Notes: a model not told the origin generated them from the letters alone. A stretch of DNA of 35,352 nucleotides from Candidatus Agathobaculum merdavium (GCA_019115615.1 DXDE01000125.1:1-35352), one strand, 5' to 3'. Positions 1 to 8,232 are shown, counted from the first letter of the stretch. Numbers and translations: made by a program.

Positions 1-774
1 GCAGACCCACCAAACCTTTTTGTGCGACCCTGCCGTGACCATCTGGGAAGTCAGGGAACTGTTCAGCGTTGGATGCCACTGTGCCGCGATTTCTGGCTGC
101 GTAGTAGCCAGATCATTGAACCCGGCCAGGACCTTTTTCCCTGCACAGTAAGGACAGCCCGATTCCCGAATGGTCCGCATCCCTACCTCAGCCATATACT
201 CGTGCCCAAGGGGGCAGATCCACCAGACACGCCGTTTGCATGCGGGGGTGACCTGGGACGGCAGCAGCGATCCATTTTTTGTGGGGTGCCACTCCTGCGC
301 CACCTCCGGAAACTGAGATGCCATGTCGTTCGCTCCCGGCATAATCACCCGTCCAGCGCAGACCGGGCATCCAGTCCCGTCCAATGTGCGGGACTGGACG
401 GAAACGCGCCACTCGTGACCCTTTTCACAGCGCCACCAGACTTTACGCTTGGTGCCAGAGGTCACTTCCCCGGGCGTCAGCGTGCCATTTTTCGTAGAGT
501 GCCACTGCTGAGCCAGTTCAGGAAACTGGCTTGCCAGATCATTGCTGCCGAGCGCCACCGCACGGTTTGCACACATCGGGCAACCGCAGCCATCTACACG
601 AGAGCGGATTTTCGCCTGCCATTCATGGCCCAGACTGCACCGCCACCACACCTTCTTCTCACTTCCAGGCAGTACATGTTCCGGAGTGAGCGGAAGATTG
701 GTGTCCTCTTCCCATTGATCCAGCAGCTCTTGCCGCCCTTCCCGTATGCAGAAATCATGCAGGCTTTCCCGCAT
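1..774 (-). CDS. Tandem zinc-ribbon repeat protein (DUF4379-like), 3' end cut by the window edge
   Basis: Reverse-strand frame open from ATG at 774 to base 1 (258 codons, no stop), absent from the ORF track. Translation MRESLHDFCIREGRQELLDQWEEDTNLPLTPEHVLPGSEKKVWWRCSLGHEWQAKIRSRVDGCGCPMCANRAVALGSNDLASQFPELAQQWHSTKNGTLTPGEVTSGTKRKVWWRCEKGHEWRVSVQSRTLDGTGCPVCAGR... with repeated (K/R)VWWxC-x2-GHE(W/Y)...GCPxCA units. RBS AGAAGGGGG lies just upstream. Confidence 0.88.
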   Translation of the reverse strand, partial: MRESLHDFCIREGRQELLDQWEEDTNLPLTPEHVLPGSEKKVWWRCSLGHEWQAKIRSRVDGCGCPMCANRAVALGSNDLASQFPELAQQWHSTKNGTLTPGEVTSGTKRKVWWRCEKGHEWRVSVQSRTLDGTGCPVCAGRVIMPGANDMASQFPEVAQEWHPTKNGSLLPSQVTPACKRRVWWICPLGHEYMAEVGMRTIRESGCPYCAGKKVLAGFNDLATTQPEIAAQWHPTLNSSLTSQMVTAGSHKKVWWVC

Positions 775-788
775 GGGCAGTCCCCCTT

Positions 789-814
789 CTATGCAGAATC
801 GACATTCTGCATAG
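789..814. repeat. Near-perfect palindrome at the left inverted-repeat site
   Basis: CTATGCAGAAT-CGAC-ATTCTGCATAG: 11-bp arms around a 4-bp centre, or 10-bp arms around a 6-bp spacer. Confidence 0.9.
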
Positions 815-852
815 AACCGGCCCTTTCCTTCCAATCAAATGGGAAAAATGGG

Positions 853-889
853 AAAAAAATCGCCCATCTTTCTTGCGGAAAGAGGGCGA
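853..889 (-). terminator. Intrinsic terminator on the minus strand between the recombinase and the DUF4379-like gene
   Basis: Minus strand reads TCGCCC-TCTTTC-CGCAA-GAAAGA-T-GGGCGA-TTTTTTT. Confidence 0.8.
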
Positions 890-905
890 AAGGGCGCGGA
901 AAGCC

Positions 906-944
906 AGACCGCATATGCAAATTATGCCTGCGGTCTATGTTTTT
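906..944 (+). terminator. Possible weak terminator hairpin on the plus strand
   Basis: AGACCGCA...TGCGGTCT (8-bp stem) followed by ATGTTTTT. Confidence 0.4.
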
Positions 945-967
945 GCGCTCAAAATCTGAAAGATATC

Positions 968-996
968 TTGTCTTTCATGTCCACACCTGCTATAAT
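968..996 (+). promoter_or_regulatory. Sigma-70-type promoter with extended -10, pointing right
   Basis: TTGTCT (968-973), 17-bp spacer, TATAAT (991-996), preceded by TGC (extended -10). Confidence 0.7.
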
Positions 997-1052
997 GTCG
1001 GTGTATTATTTCAATATGTAGCCGATTTTGAGACGGAATGTCGATTCTGTGA

Positions 1053-1898
1053 CTACAACACAAGTCCCAGTCGGTCAATCTCCCGTTGGTGCTCTGTGCC
1101 TGAAGTAATCAGGTAGATGCGTGTGGTTTCGATGCTGCTGTGGCCTAGCAGGTCGGCCAGTTTTGCGATATCCCGGCAGGCATGATAGAAGACTGTGGCA
1201 AACAGGTGCCGCAGGTTATGTGGGAATACTTTTCCCGGTTCCACACCTGCGTACTTGCACAGCCCTTTCAGTTCTGCCCATATCTGTCGACGGCCAAGTT
1301 CCTTTCCGCTTTTGGTGCGAAAAATCGTGCCGGAAGCGGTTTTTTGTTTTTTAGCGTACCTCAGCAGCTTGCGACGCAGCTTTTCGGGAAGCAGGATGGT
1401 GCGGATCTTGCCTTTAAGCGCAATCACTGCTTTGCCATGCTGAGCAGCTTCCACGGTGATATACGGTACTTCGCTGACCCGGATGCCGGTCGCTCCAATG
1501 GTCTCCACCAGAAGTCCCAGTCGTTCCCGCCCCAATTTGCGCGCCGTGTTCAAAAGCCTCTGATAGTCTTCCTTCGTCAGTTCACGGTCGGCATCCCGAA
1601 ACAGGCAGCGCTGAATCTTGAGGAACTTTACCCGGCACTCCCGCAGGTCAAGGAACTCCAGCAGGCTGTTCAGGGCAGAGAGCATAGCATTGACTGTCGT
1701 CGGGGCATAGTTCTGCGCTATAAGATGCCCTTTCCACTCCGAAGTCAGCTCTTTTCTGATCGCACGACCGTCAAGCCAGCGGGCAAATGCCCGGATATCC
1801 CGAAGATATTTCTCCATGGTGGCACGGCTCTTCTCCTCCATCTGAAGATGATGGGCGTATGCTTGGATTTGTTGTTGTGTTAATTGATGATTCTTCAT
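1053..1898 (-). CDS. Tyrosine recombinase / site-specific integrase (XerC/D-like)
   Basis: 281 aa with N-terminal SAM-like region. Catalytic motifs present: GATGIRVSE (Arg I), HNLRH (HxxR), LLGHSS, TRIYL (Tyr). Confidence 0.93.
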   Translation of the reverse strand: MKNHQLTQQQIQAYAHHLQMEEKSRATMEKYLRDIRAFARWLDGRAIRKELTSEWKGHLIAQNYAPTTVNAMLSALNSLLEFLDLRECRVKFLKIQRCLFRDADRELTKEDYQRLLNTARKLGRERLGLLVETIGATGIRVSEVPYITVEAAQHGKAVIALKGKIRTILLPEKLRRKLLRYAKKQKTASGTIFRTKSGKELGRRQIWAELKGLCKYAGVEPGKVFPHNLRHLFATVFYHACRDIAKLADLLGHSSIETTRIYLITSGTEHQREIDRLGLVL

Positions 1899-1951
1899 AG
1901 AGACCCTCCTATCAGAACTATATCGCTATTGTACAGGAAGCGCGAGAACAG

Positions 1952-1987
1952 CAACGCCCACAAAGTCAAATACTGCTGTGGGCGTTG
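1952..1987. repeat. Inverted repeat / hairpin upstream of the recombinase
   Basis: CAACGCCCACA ... TGTGGGCGTTG, perfect 11-bp arms with a 14-nt loop. Confidence 0.75.
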
Positions 1988-2181
1988 TGCGCCGTATTGA
2001 TAGATTTGCCACTAACATAGAAAAGATATACGCTTATCAGATCCTTTCCTCTTCAAAACAATTCCGTTCGTATACCAGTTCCCACGCAAACTTGGCCCCA
2101 AAGGAAACTGTCCCCGGAGCACTTCTCTGTTATCTGCCAAATAAAATTCGAGGAAGTCAGTCCGAGAAAGCGTGTAATATA

Positions 2182-2217
2182 AAATCAGGGCCTGTGGTAC
2201 TCCACAGGCCCTGATTT
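2182..2217. terminator. Strong bidirectional terminator-like hairpin
   Basis: AAATCAGGGCCTGTGG-TACT-CCACAGGCCCTGATTT, perfect 16-bp stem with A/T-rich ends. Confidence 0.7.
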
Positions 2218-2234
2218 CTCCCATACACGGCGTC

Positions 2235-2271
2235 AAGCCCCATAGGTACATTGTGTGCACCTATGGGGCTT
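2235..2271. repeat. Hairpin downstream of the aminotransferase gene
   Basis: AAGCCCCATAGGT-acattgtgtgc-ACCTATGGGGCTT, perfect 13-bp stem. Confidence 0.7.
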
Positions 2272-2311
2272 ACCCCTTATCACGTCTTTTTCTACTGCCA
2301 TACGACGCATT

Positions 2312-3511
2312 TTATGCGTTCTTGATAAACTCCTCCAGCCGGTCAAGACCCTTGTCGATCTCCGCCAGCGAAGTCGCGTAGCTCCAGCGGACAAAGCCCG
2401 GTGCGGCAAATGCGGTGCATGGTACGGTCGCGACCAGTCCCTTCTCGAGGAACAGCTGCGCGAAATCCTCCGCGCTCTCGATCGTTTTGCCATACATCTG
2501 CTTGCCGAGGAAGTTCTTCATGTTCATCATAACATAGAACGCACCCTGCGGCTTGATGCAGGAAACGCCCTCAATGCGGTTCATGCGCTCGACCAGATGG
2601 TCGCGGCGGGCTTCAAACGCCTTTTTCATGACCTGCATATCTTCCTGCGGGCCCTTGAGCGCCACGATCGCCGCATACTGCGAAATGGTCGACGGCGCGG
2701 AGGTCGAGTGGCTCAGGTAGTTGCTCATCACCTTGGCAAGTTCCGGGTTGGAAGCGCTGTAACCGATACGCCAGCCGGTCATGGCGTAGCTCTTGGAGAC
2801 GCCATTGACGATGATCGTGCGGTTCTTGACATCCTCGCTGAGCGAAGCGAAGGAAACGAACTCAATATCGTCATACACCAGATTGCAGTAGATCTCGTCC
2901 GCAATGACATAGATGTTATGGCGGCAGCAGACCTCTGCGATCGCCTCCAGTTCCTTACGGGTGTAGACCATACCGGTCGGGTTGCAGGGCGAGTTGAGCA
3001 TGAACGCCTTGGTCTTGTCGGTGATCGCGGCTTCGAGCTGTGCGGCCGTGATCTTGAAGTCCTGCTCCTCTTCGGCGGTGACAATCACCGGTACTGCGCC
3101 CGCCTGCTGCACCATTTCCGAATAGCTGACCCAGTATGGCGCCGCAATGACGACCTCATCGCCGGGGTTGCACAGCGTCATCAGCGCAATATAGACCGAG
3201 TGCTTCGCGCCGGACGCGACCACGATCTGCTTCGGCTCATATTCCAGGCCGAAATCGGTTTTCAGGCGGTAGCACGCAGCCTCACGCAGCTGCATCAGGC
3301 CGGCAGCCGGTGTGTAGCGGGTCTGGTTGTTCTCGATCGCCTCAATGCCTGCCTGCTTGATATGCTCGGGGGTCGGGAAGTCCGGTTCGCCCGCGCCAAA
3401 GCCGACAACATCCTTGCCCTCCGCCTTCATCTGCTTGAACAGCGAGTCGATGACCAACGTTGTCGATGCCTGCACCCCTGCTGCAATCCTCGAAATCGGT
3501 TTCAATGCCAC
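2312..3511 (-). CDS. Pyridoxal phosphate-dependent aminotransferase (aspartate aminotransferase type)
   Basis: 399 aa with GAGEPDFPTPEHI, NSPCNPTGMVY, ADEIY, and SKSYAMTGWRIGY (PLP lysine). Confidence 0.93.
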   Translation of the reverse strand: MALKPISRIAAGVQASTTLVIDSLFKQMKAEGKDVVGFGAGEPDFPTPEHIKQAGIEAIENNQTRYTPAAGLMQLREAACYRLKTDFGLEYEPKQIVVASGAKHSVYIALMTLCNPGDEVVIAAPYWVSYSEMVQQAGAVPVIVTAEEEQDFKITAAQLEAAITDKTKAFMLNSPCNPTGMVYTRKELEAIAEVCCRHNIYVIADEIYCNLVYDDIEFVSFASLSEDVKNRTIIVNGVSKSYAMTGWRIGYSASNPELAKVMSNYLSHSTSAPSTISQYAAIVALKGPQEDMQVMKKAFEARRDHLVERMNRIEGVSCIKPQGAFYVMMNMKNFLGKQMYGKTIESAEDFAQLFLEKGLVATVPCTAFAAPGFVRWSYATSLAEIDKGLDRLEEFIKNA

Positions 3512-3545
3512 GCTAAAGCACTCCTTTTCGTCTCTCTATGATTTT

Positions 3546-3574
3546 ATTATATGCCTGCCGCCGTTTTTTTGCAA
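3546..3574 (-). promoter_or_regulatory. Promoter upstream of the aminotransferase gene
   Basis: Minus strand TTGCAA, 17-bp spacer, TATAAT. Confidence 0.6.
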
Positions 3575-3609
3575 GTCTGCGTCTGCAAAACTGCAAAACG
3601 CAGGAATAG

Positions 3610-3635
3610 AAAAAACCGCCGGGCAGGGCGGTTTT
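3610..3635 (-). terminator. Intrinsic terminator after thiN
   Basis: Minus strand AAAACCGCC-CTGCCC-GGCGGTTTT followed by a T-run. Confidence 0.8.
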
Positions 3636-3647
3636 CGTGTGGAACTT

Positions 3648-4310
3648 TCACAAAGCGGGGGCGAGATCGCGCGAAAAGACGACGATCGCGCGCCCGTCCC
3701 GGATTTCGACCGCAACAGTCTCATTTGCTGCGGCCTCGTTGGAAATGGTGATCATGCCCGCGCGCGTGACCGTCGCGTCATGCAGCGGGTATTTTGCATT
3801 TTCGATTGTCACGCCATGCAGCACAGCGTCGAGCGGTACCAGCGAAAAATACTTGTACCCTGTCGGCATTTTGAATTTCATGCAGCCGCCCGCATGCAAA
3901 ACGATGCGGTTCTGTCGGTCAATGATCTCCATCTGCACGCCAAGGGCGTACGCCTCTTCGAGCAGCGACAGGTTTGCCAGCTCGTGATCGATGCGCCCGC
4001 CGGTTGCGCAGACCAGCGTCACCGCGGTACAGCCGCGGCGGATGACCTCACGCAGGCATCCCTGCGTGTCGGTGTCGTCCTTTTCGGGTTTGAGGCGGAT
4101 GATCTCCGTGCCTTCGATCTCCGGGCTGGAATCACAGTCCGCGATCATAAAGTCCGGGTGCAGGCCAAGCGCACGCGCATGGCGCAGCCCGCCGTCCGCG
4201 CAGGCGATCAGCGCGTCCGGATGCTCGTCCAGAAACGCACGGATGTAGCCGTATTCGGTTTCGGGCGCGGCCGCGAAAATCAGCGCGTGCCGCCCTTGGA
4301 AATCTCCCAT
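3648..4310 (-). CDS. thiN: Thiamine pyrophosphokinase
   Basis: 220 aa with ALIACADGGLRHARALGLHPDFMIADCDS, KDDTDTQGCLREV, and GGRIDHELANLSLL motifs. Confidence 0.9.
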   Translation of the reverse strand: MGDFQGRHALIFAAAPETEYGYIRAFLDEHPDALIACADGGLRHARALGLHPDFMIADCDSSPEIEGTEIIRLKPEKDDTDTQGCLREVIRRGCTAVTLVCATGGRIDHELANLSLLEEAYALGVQMEIIDRQNRIVLHAGGCMKFKMPTGYKYFSLVPLDAVLHGVTIENAKYPLHDATVTRAGMITISNEAAANETVAVEIRDGRAIVVFSRDLAPAL

Positions 4311-5179
4311 TGCTTCAAATCCTTTACACTGTCATACAGCTTGACATAGCTCTCATGCCGGCTTTTTGCGATCTCGCCCGCGGCAACGGCCGCGAGCACC
4401 GCGCAGCCCTTTTCCTTAACGTGTGCGCAGCCGGTAAACTGGCACTGTCCGATGTACGGCTCAAACTCGGGGAACGCATATTGCAGATCCTCAGCCAGCA
4501 CCAGATCCATCTGCTCGGTCTCAAACGAGGAAAAACCGGGCGTGTCCGCGATATAGCCGCCGCCCTCGATCGGGTGCAGCTCGACATGGCGCGTCGTGTG
4601 CTTACCGCGACCGATGCGGTCTGATATCGCGCCGACTTCGGCACCGAACTGCGGGTCGATGCGGTTGAGTACGCTCGACTTACCTACGCCTGAATTGCCC
4701 GCAAATGCGGCCACCCGGCCGCGCAGGCGGGCTTTGAGCGCATCGATTCCCTCGCCGGTCAGCGCACTGACGCGCAGCACATCAATGCCGCTTTTCTGAT
4801 AGGTCTCAAACAATTCGTCGCCCGGGTTTTCATCCGTCTTGTTGATGACGACCAGCGCGCCGATCTCCTTGTGCACCGCGATCGCCGTCACCTTATCGAT
4901 CAAAAACGGGTCGGTCACTGGCGGCGCAGCCGAGGCGACTGCGACCACCAGATCGAGGTTGGCTACCGCCGGGCGAACCAAGCTGTTCTTGCGCGGCGCG
5001 ATGTCCAGCAGATAGCCCGTGCCGTCCTCCGGCTGGACTTCGAGTGTGACACGGTCGCCCACGATGGGCTTTCCCACCGTTTTGCGGAACCGTCCGCGCG
5101 CCTTACATTCAATCAGACCATCGGCGGTATCCACATAGTAGAAGCCGCCGATGCCCTTGAGGATAATGCCTTCGGTCAA
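4280..5179 (-). CDS. rsgA: Ribosome small subunit-dependent GTPase A
   Basis: Circularly permuted GTPase: NKTDE, GNSGVGKSSVLN, DTPGFSSF, and C-terminal CQFTGCAHVKEKGCAV zinc motif. Confidence 0.95.
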   Translation of the reverse strand: MTEGIILKGIGGFYYVDTADGLIECKARGRFRKTVGKPIVGDRVTLEVQPEDGTGYLLDIAPRKNSLVRPAVANLDLVVAVASAAPPVTDPFLIDKVTAIAVHKEIGALVVINKTDENPGDELFETYQKSGIDVLRVSALTGEGIDALKARLRGRVAAFAGNSGVGKSSVLNRIDPQFGAEVGAISDRIGRGKHTTRHVELHPIEGGGYIADTPGFSSFETEQMDLVLAEDLQYAFPEFEPYIGQCQFTGCAHVKEKGCAVLAAVAAGEIAKSRHESYVKLYDSVKDLKQWEISKGGTR

Positions 5180-5360
5180 ACTTTCGCCCCTTCCGATTCG
5201 GGTAATGCCACATCATTCGGCAAAAACGATTTTCGTGTAAATTTTACGTTCGGATGCGGCGCGGTTTTGCAGCAATACTTGGTGTATTGCAAAAAAGCGC
5301 AACAAAATCCCAGCGGAAAATTTTCGCAAAGCGTCGAAGACGCAATGATACGGGATTTCC

Positions 5361-7409
5361 CTAACTAAACGTGCAGGTCTGCGAGCTGGACGCGCCATCC
5401 ACGCTGATCGTGACCTCATGCTGGCCGGGCGTGCCGGTCAGCTTGACCGCGATCGTGCCGTCGCTCGTGGCATGCGTCGCGTCATACTGCACCACGCCGT
5501 CTACCGAAACGACCACATGCGCCATATCCGTGCTGTCCGGCAGCGGAATGGATACCGTTGCCTCGCCGACAGCCGGCGTAGACGGTTCATCCGTGTCACC
5601 GCCGCTGCCGCTGCTATTGCCGTCGTCCTTTCCATCGTCTTCCGACGTATCCGGCGGATTTGTCTGCTCGCTCTTGCCCTTGGAGATCTGGATATTGATC
5701 GTTGTGCCTTCGCTGACTTCTACATTCGTGTCGACAGACTGCCAGACCACCGTGCCGACTGCGGCCGAGTTTTCCACCTGATCGACCGAGCCGAGTTTCA
5801 GCCCCTTTTCCTCAAGCGCCTGCTTGGCTGCACTCTGCGACAGACCGTACAGGCCGGGCACGGCGACCTTCTTTTCCTCCTTGCCCTTGCTGATATAGAT
5901 GGTCAGCGTCGCGCCCTTTTCCAGCTCTTCGCCGGCAGCCGGGTCGGTGCGGGTGATCTTGCCCGCCTCCACTTCGTCGCTATATTCTTCCTCTGTCTTA
6001 TAGCTGACCTCATGCTCATCAAGCATAGCCTGCGCATATTCCAGCGTGCGGCCCTTGAAGTCGATGATCTTATAGGTATCACTGACATTATCGCCGCCCG
6101 CCGAAACGGTCAGCGTAATGATTGCGCCCTTGGTTACCTTGGTACCAGGCTCAGGGTCCTGTTCGAGAATCTCGCCGACCGGACGATCGGATTCCAGTCG
6201 TTCCGCAGCTTCCTCGATGGTGAACTGTCCGGTATAGGTCGTATCCGCGAGCACGTCGTCGATCGTCTGTCCCACAAGCGATGGCACCGTGAGTTTTTCC
6301 TCGCCCGAGCTGCCGGTCGACATCAGCAGGAACACGACCACGAATGCGATCACTGCGACCACGGCCACCGCGATACCCGCGGCAAGCCCCGGCCGCTCGG
6401 CCAGACGGTCAAAAAAGCCCTCCGGCTCCCGCACGGCTGTCGCGGTCTCACGCCGCGGCGCTGCCGAACGGTTTACCTGCTCCTGCATAGCGCTGCGCCG
6501 TGCGGCGCGCTGCACATCGCGGCCGATCACCTGCGTCTCGCTGGTTTCGTCGTCCACCCAGGCATAGTCAAAGCGCGTCTGCGCGTCGTTTTTCAGCTTC
6601 TCCAGATCCGCATACAGCGCCTCGGCCGAAGCGTACCGCTTGCCGATGTTGGCGCACATCGCGTGCATGACGATCTCGTCAAGCCCCTTGGGAATGCCGG
6701 GCATGAGTTCGCTGGGCGCCAGCGGCACAGCGTTGAGATGCTGCATCACAACCTGCAACGCAGTCTCGCCCTCGAACGGCAGCTTGCCGGTCAGCATCTC
6801 GTACATGACGACGCCAAGCGAATAGATATCCGTCCGGTAGTCGATCTTGGAACCCTTCGCCTGCTCAGGCGAAATATAGTGCACCGAGCCGATGGCCTCC
6901 TGCACCACGCGGGTCTCCTGCGTGGTCGCAAAGGACGCGATACCGAAGTCGGTGAGCTTCGCGGTGCCGTCGCGCAGGATAATGACATTCTGCGGCTTGA
7001 TATCCTGATGGATGATGCCGCGGGAGTGTGCATGCACCAGCGCGCGGCAGATCTGTTCTGCGAAGAACACAGACTCCTGCCAGGACAGATGCCCCTTTTT
7101 CTGCAAATACTCCTTGAGGGTGATGCCCTCGATCAGTTCCATAACGATATAATCCGTGCCGTTTTCGCTGCCGACATCGTATACCGACACGATATTATGA
7201 TGGCTGAGCTTGGCGACCGCCTGCGACTCGATCGAGAAGCGCTTGCGGATATCCGGGTCTTTTGCGTATTCGTCTTTCAGTATTTTTACGGCGACATAAC
7301 GGTTGAGCACATGGCAGCGCGCGCGGTAAACCACCGCCATGCCGCCCACGCCGACCACGTCGATGATCTCATACCGGCCGCCGAGCAATTTGCCGATATA
7401 TTTATCCAT
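5361..7409 (-). CDS. prkC: Ser/Thr protein kinase with PASTA repeats (PrkC/PknB/Stk family)
   Basis: GVGGMAVVYRA glycine loop, HQDIKPQNVI, DFGIAS, a TM segment, three PASTA-like repeats, an acidic Ser/Gly-rich linker, and a C-terminal beta-rich module. Confidence 0.95.
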   Translation of the reverse strand: MDKYIGKLLGGRYEIIDVVGVGGMAVVYRARCHVLNRYVAVKILKDEYAKDPDIRKRFSIESQAVAKLSHHNIVSVYDVGSENGTDYIVMELIEGITLKEYLQKKGHLSWQESVFFAEQICRALVHAHSRGIIHQDIKPQNVIILRDGTAKLTDFGIASFATTQETRVVQEAIGSVHYISPEQAKGSKIDYRTDIYSLGVVMYEMLTGKLPFEGETALQVVMQHLNAVPLAPSELMPGIPKGLDEIVMHAMCANIGKRYASAEALYADLEKLKNDAQTRFDYAWVDDETSETQVIGRDVQRAARRSAMQEQVNRSAAPRRETATAVREPEGFFDRLAERPGLAAGIAVAVVAVIAFVVVFLLMSTGSSGEEKLTVPSLVGQTIDDVLADTTYTGQFTIEEAAERLESDRPVGEILEQDPEPGTKVTKGAIITLTVSAGGDNVSDTYKIIDFKGRTLEYAQAMLDEHEVSYKTEEEYSDEVEAGKITRTDPAAGEELEKGATLTIYISKGKEEKKVAVPGLYGLSQSAAKQALEEKGLKLGSVDQVENSAAVGTVVWQSVDTNVEVSEGTTINIQISKGKSEQTNPPDTSEDDGKDDGNSSGSGGDTDEPSTPAVGEATVSIPLPDSTDMAHVVVSVDGVVQYDATHATSDGTIAVKLTGTPGQHEVTISVDGASSSQTCTFS

Positions 7410-7415
7410 AGGGGG

Positions 7416-8168
7416 TTACGCCTCCTCTTCCGCGCCGCGGGTGAACAGCGCAACCGTGATATTATCGCGGCCACCGCCCTCAAGCGCGAGGGTGAGCAGC
7501 GCATCGCCCGCCAGCGCAAGCGTTTTGGCATATTTGAGCGTTTCAGCGATCTTGTCATCCTCCGCCATACCGGTCAGACCGTCCGAGCACAGCAGCAGCG
7601 TTTCGCCCATCGCCAGACGCACTTCGAACAGGTCGCCCTCCACATCCGGCTCAACACCGACCGCGCGGGTAATCAGGTTCTTCTGCGGGTGGGTGCGCGC
7701 GTCCGCCTCGGTGATGCGGCCCTGCCGGCGCATCTCCTCGACATAGGAATGATCCTCGGTCAGCTGGTGCAGACGGGTGCCGTCGAATAAGTAGGCGCGG
7801 CTGTCGCCAACGTTCAGGATGGTTGCCTCCTCACCCTGCACAAGCGCCGCGACCAGCGTCGTACCCATGCCGCGGAACTCAGGCTGCCGTCCAGCGAGCG
7901 TAAAAACCGTATCGTTGGCCTGTTCAAGCGCATGCGAAAGCAGCGCCTGCCGCTTTTTCGCATCCAATTCGCGGTCAAGCATGCCACGCGCGTATTCGAC
8001 AAACGCCTGCGCAGCAAAGCGGCTGGCCACGTTGCCTGCGTTTGCGCCGCCCATACCGTCACACACGACGAGCAGTGCGGTGTTATTCTCCTCCCGCACT
8101 TCGATCATATAAATGTCCTGATTGGTTGGGCGCACACGGCCCCTGTCCGTCAAGCCAAACCATTCCAT
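7416..8168 (-). CDS. prpC: PP2C-family Ser/Thr phosphatase (Stp/PrpC)
   Basis: MEWFGLTDRGRVRPTNQDIY..., VCDGMGGANAGNVAS, LNVGDSRAYLF, GGRDNITVAL. Start chosen at 8168 after RBS GGAGGTG. Confidence 0.94.
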   Translation of the reverse strand: MEWFGLTDRGRVRPTNQDIYMIEVREENNTALLVVCDGMGGANAGNVASRFAAQAFVEYARGMLDRELDAKKRQALLSHALEQANDTVFTLAGRQPEFRGMGTTLVAALVQGEEATILNVGDSRAYLFDGTRLHQLTEDHSYVEEMRRQGRITEADARTHPQKNLITRAVGVEPDVEGDLFEVRLAMGETLLLCSDGLTGMAEDDKIAETLKYAKTLALAGDALLTLALEGGGRDNITVALFTRGAEEEA

Positions 8169-8232
8169 GCGAACACCTCCGTGTCTTGTAAGCATTCTGT
8201 ATCGTTAAAAGGGAAACCCGGCCATTCCGGCC

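Larger units (their letters stand above)
794..1049. promoter_or_regulatory. Candidate invertible promoter segment (inverton) bounded by 14-bp inverted repeats
   Basis: CAGAATCGACATTC at 794-807 is the exact reverse complement of GAATGTCGATTCTG at 1036-1049. The interior holds a + promoter and a minus-strand terminator, and a tyrosine recombinase gene abuts the right arm. Confidence 0.6.

Noticed and set aside
22-1116. 364-aa plus-strand ORF
   Set aside because: Antisense shadow of the zinc-ribbon repeat CDS, the switch region and the recombinase 3' end. The minus strand shows clear repeat motifs and an RBS; the plus-strand translation shows none.
2012-2260. 82-aa minus-strand ORF between the recombinase and aminotransferase genes
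   Set aside because: Runs through two strong hairpins and has no family I can recognise. Possibly a decayed fragment, but not supportable as a CDS.
5418-7790. 790-aa plus-strand ORF
   Set aside because: Antisense to the kinase/phosphatase genes; Arg/His-rich composition typical of a GC-rich shadow frame.
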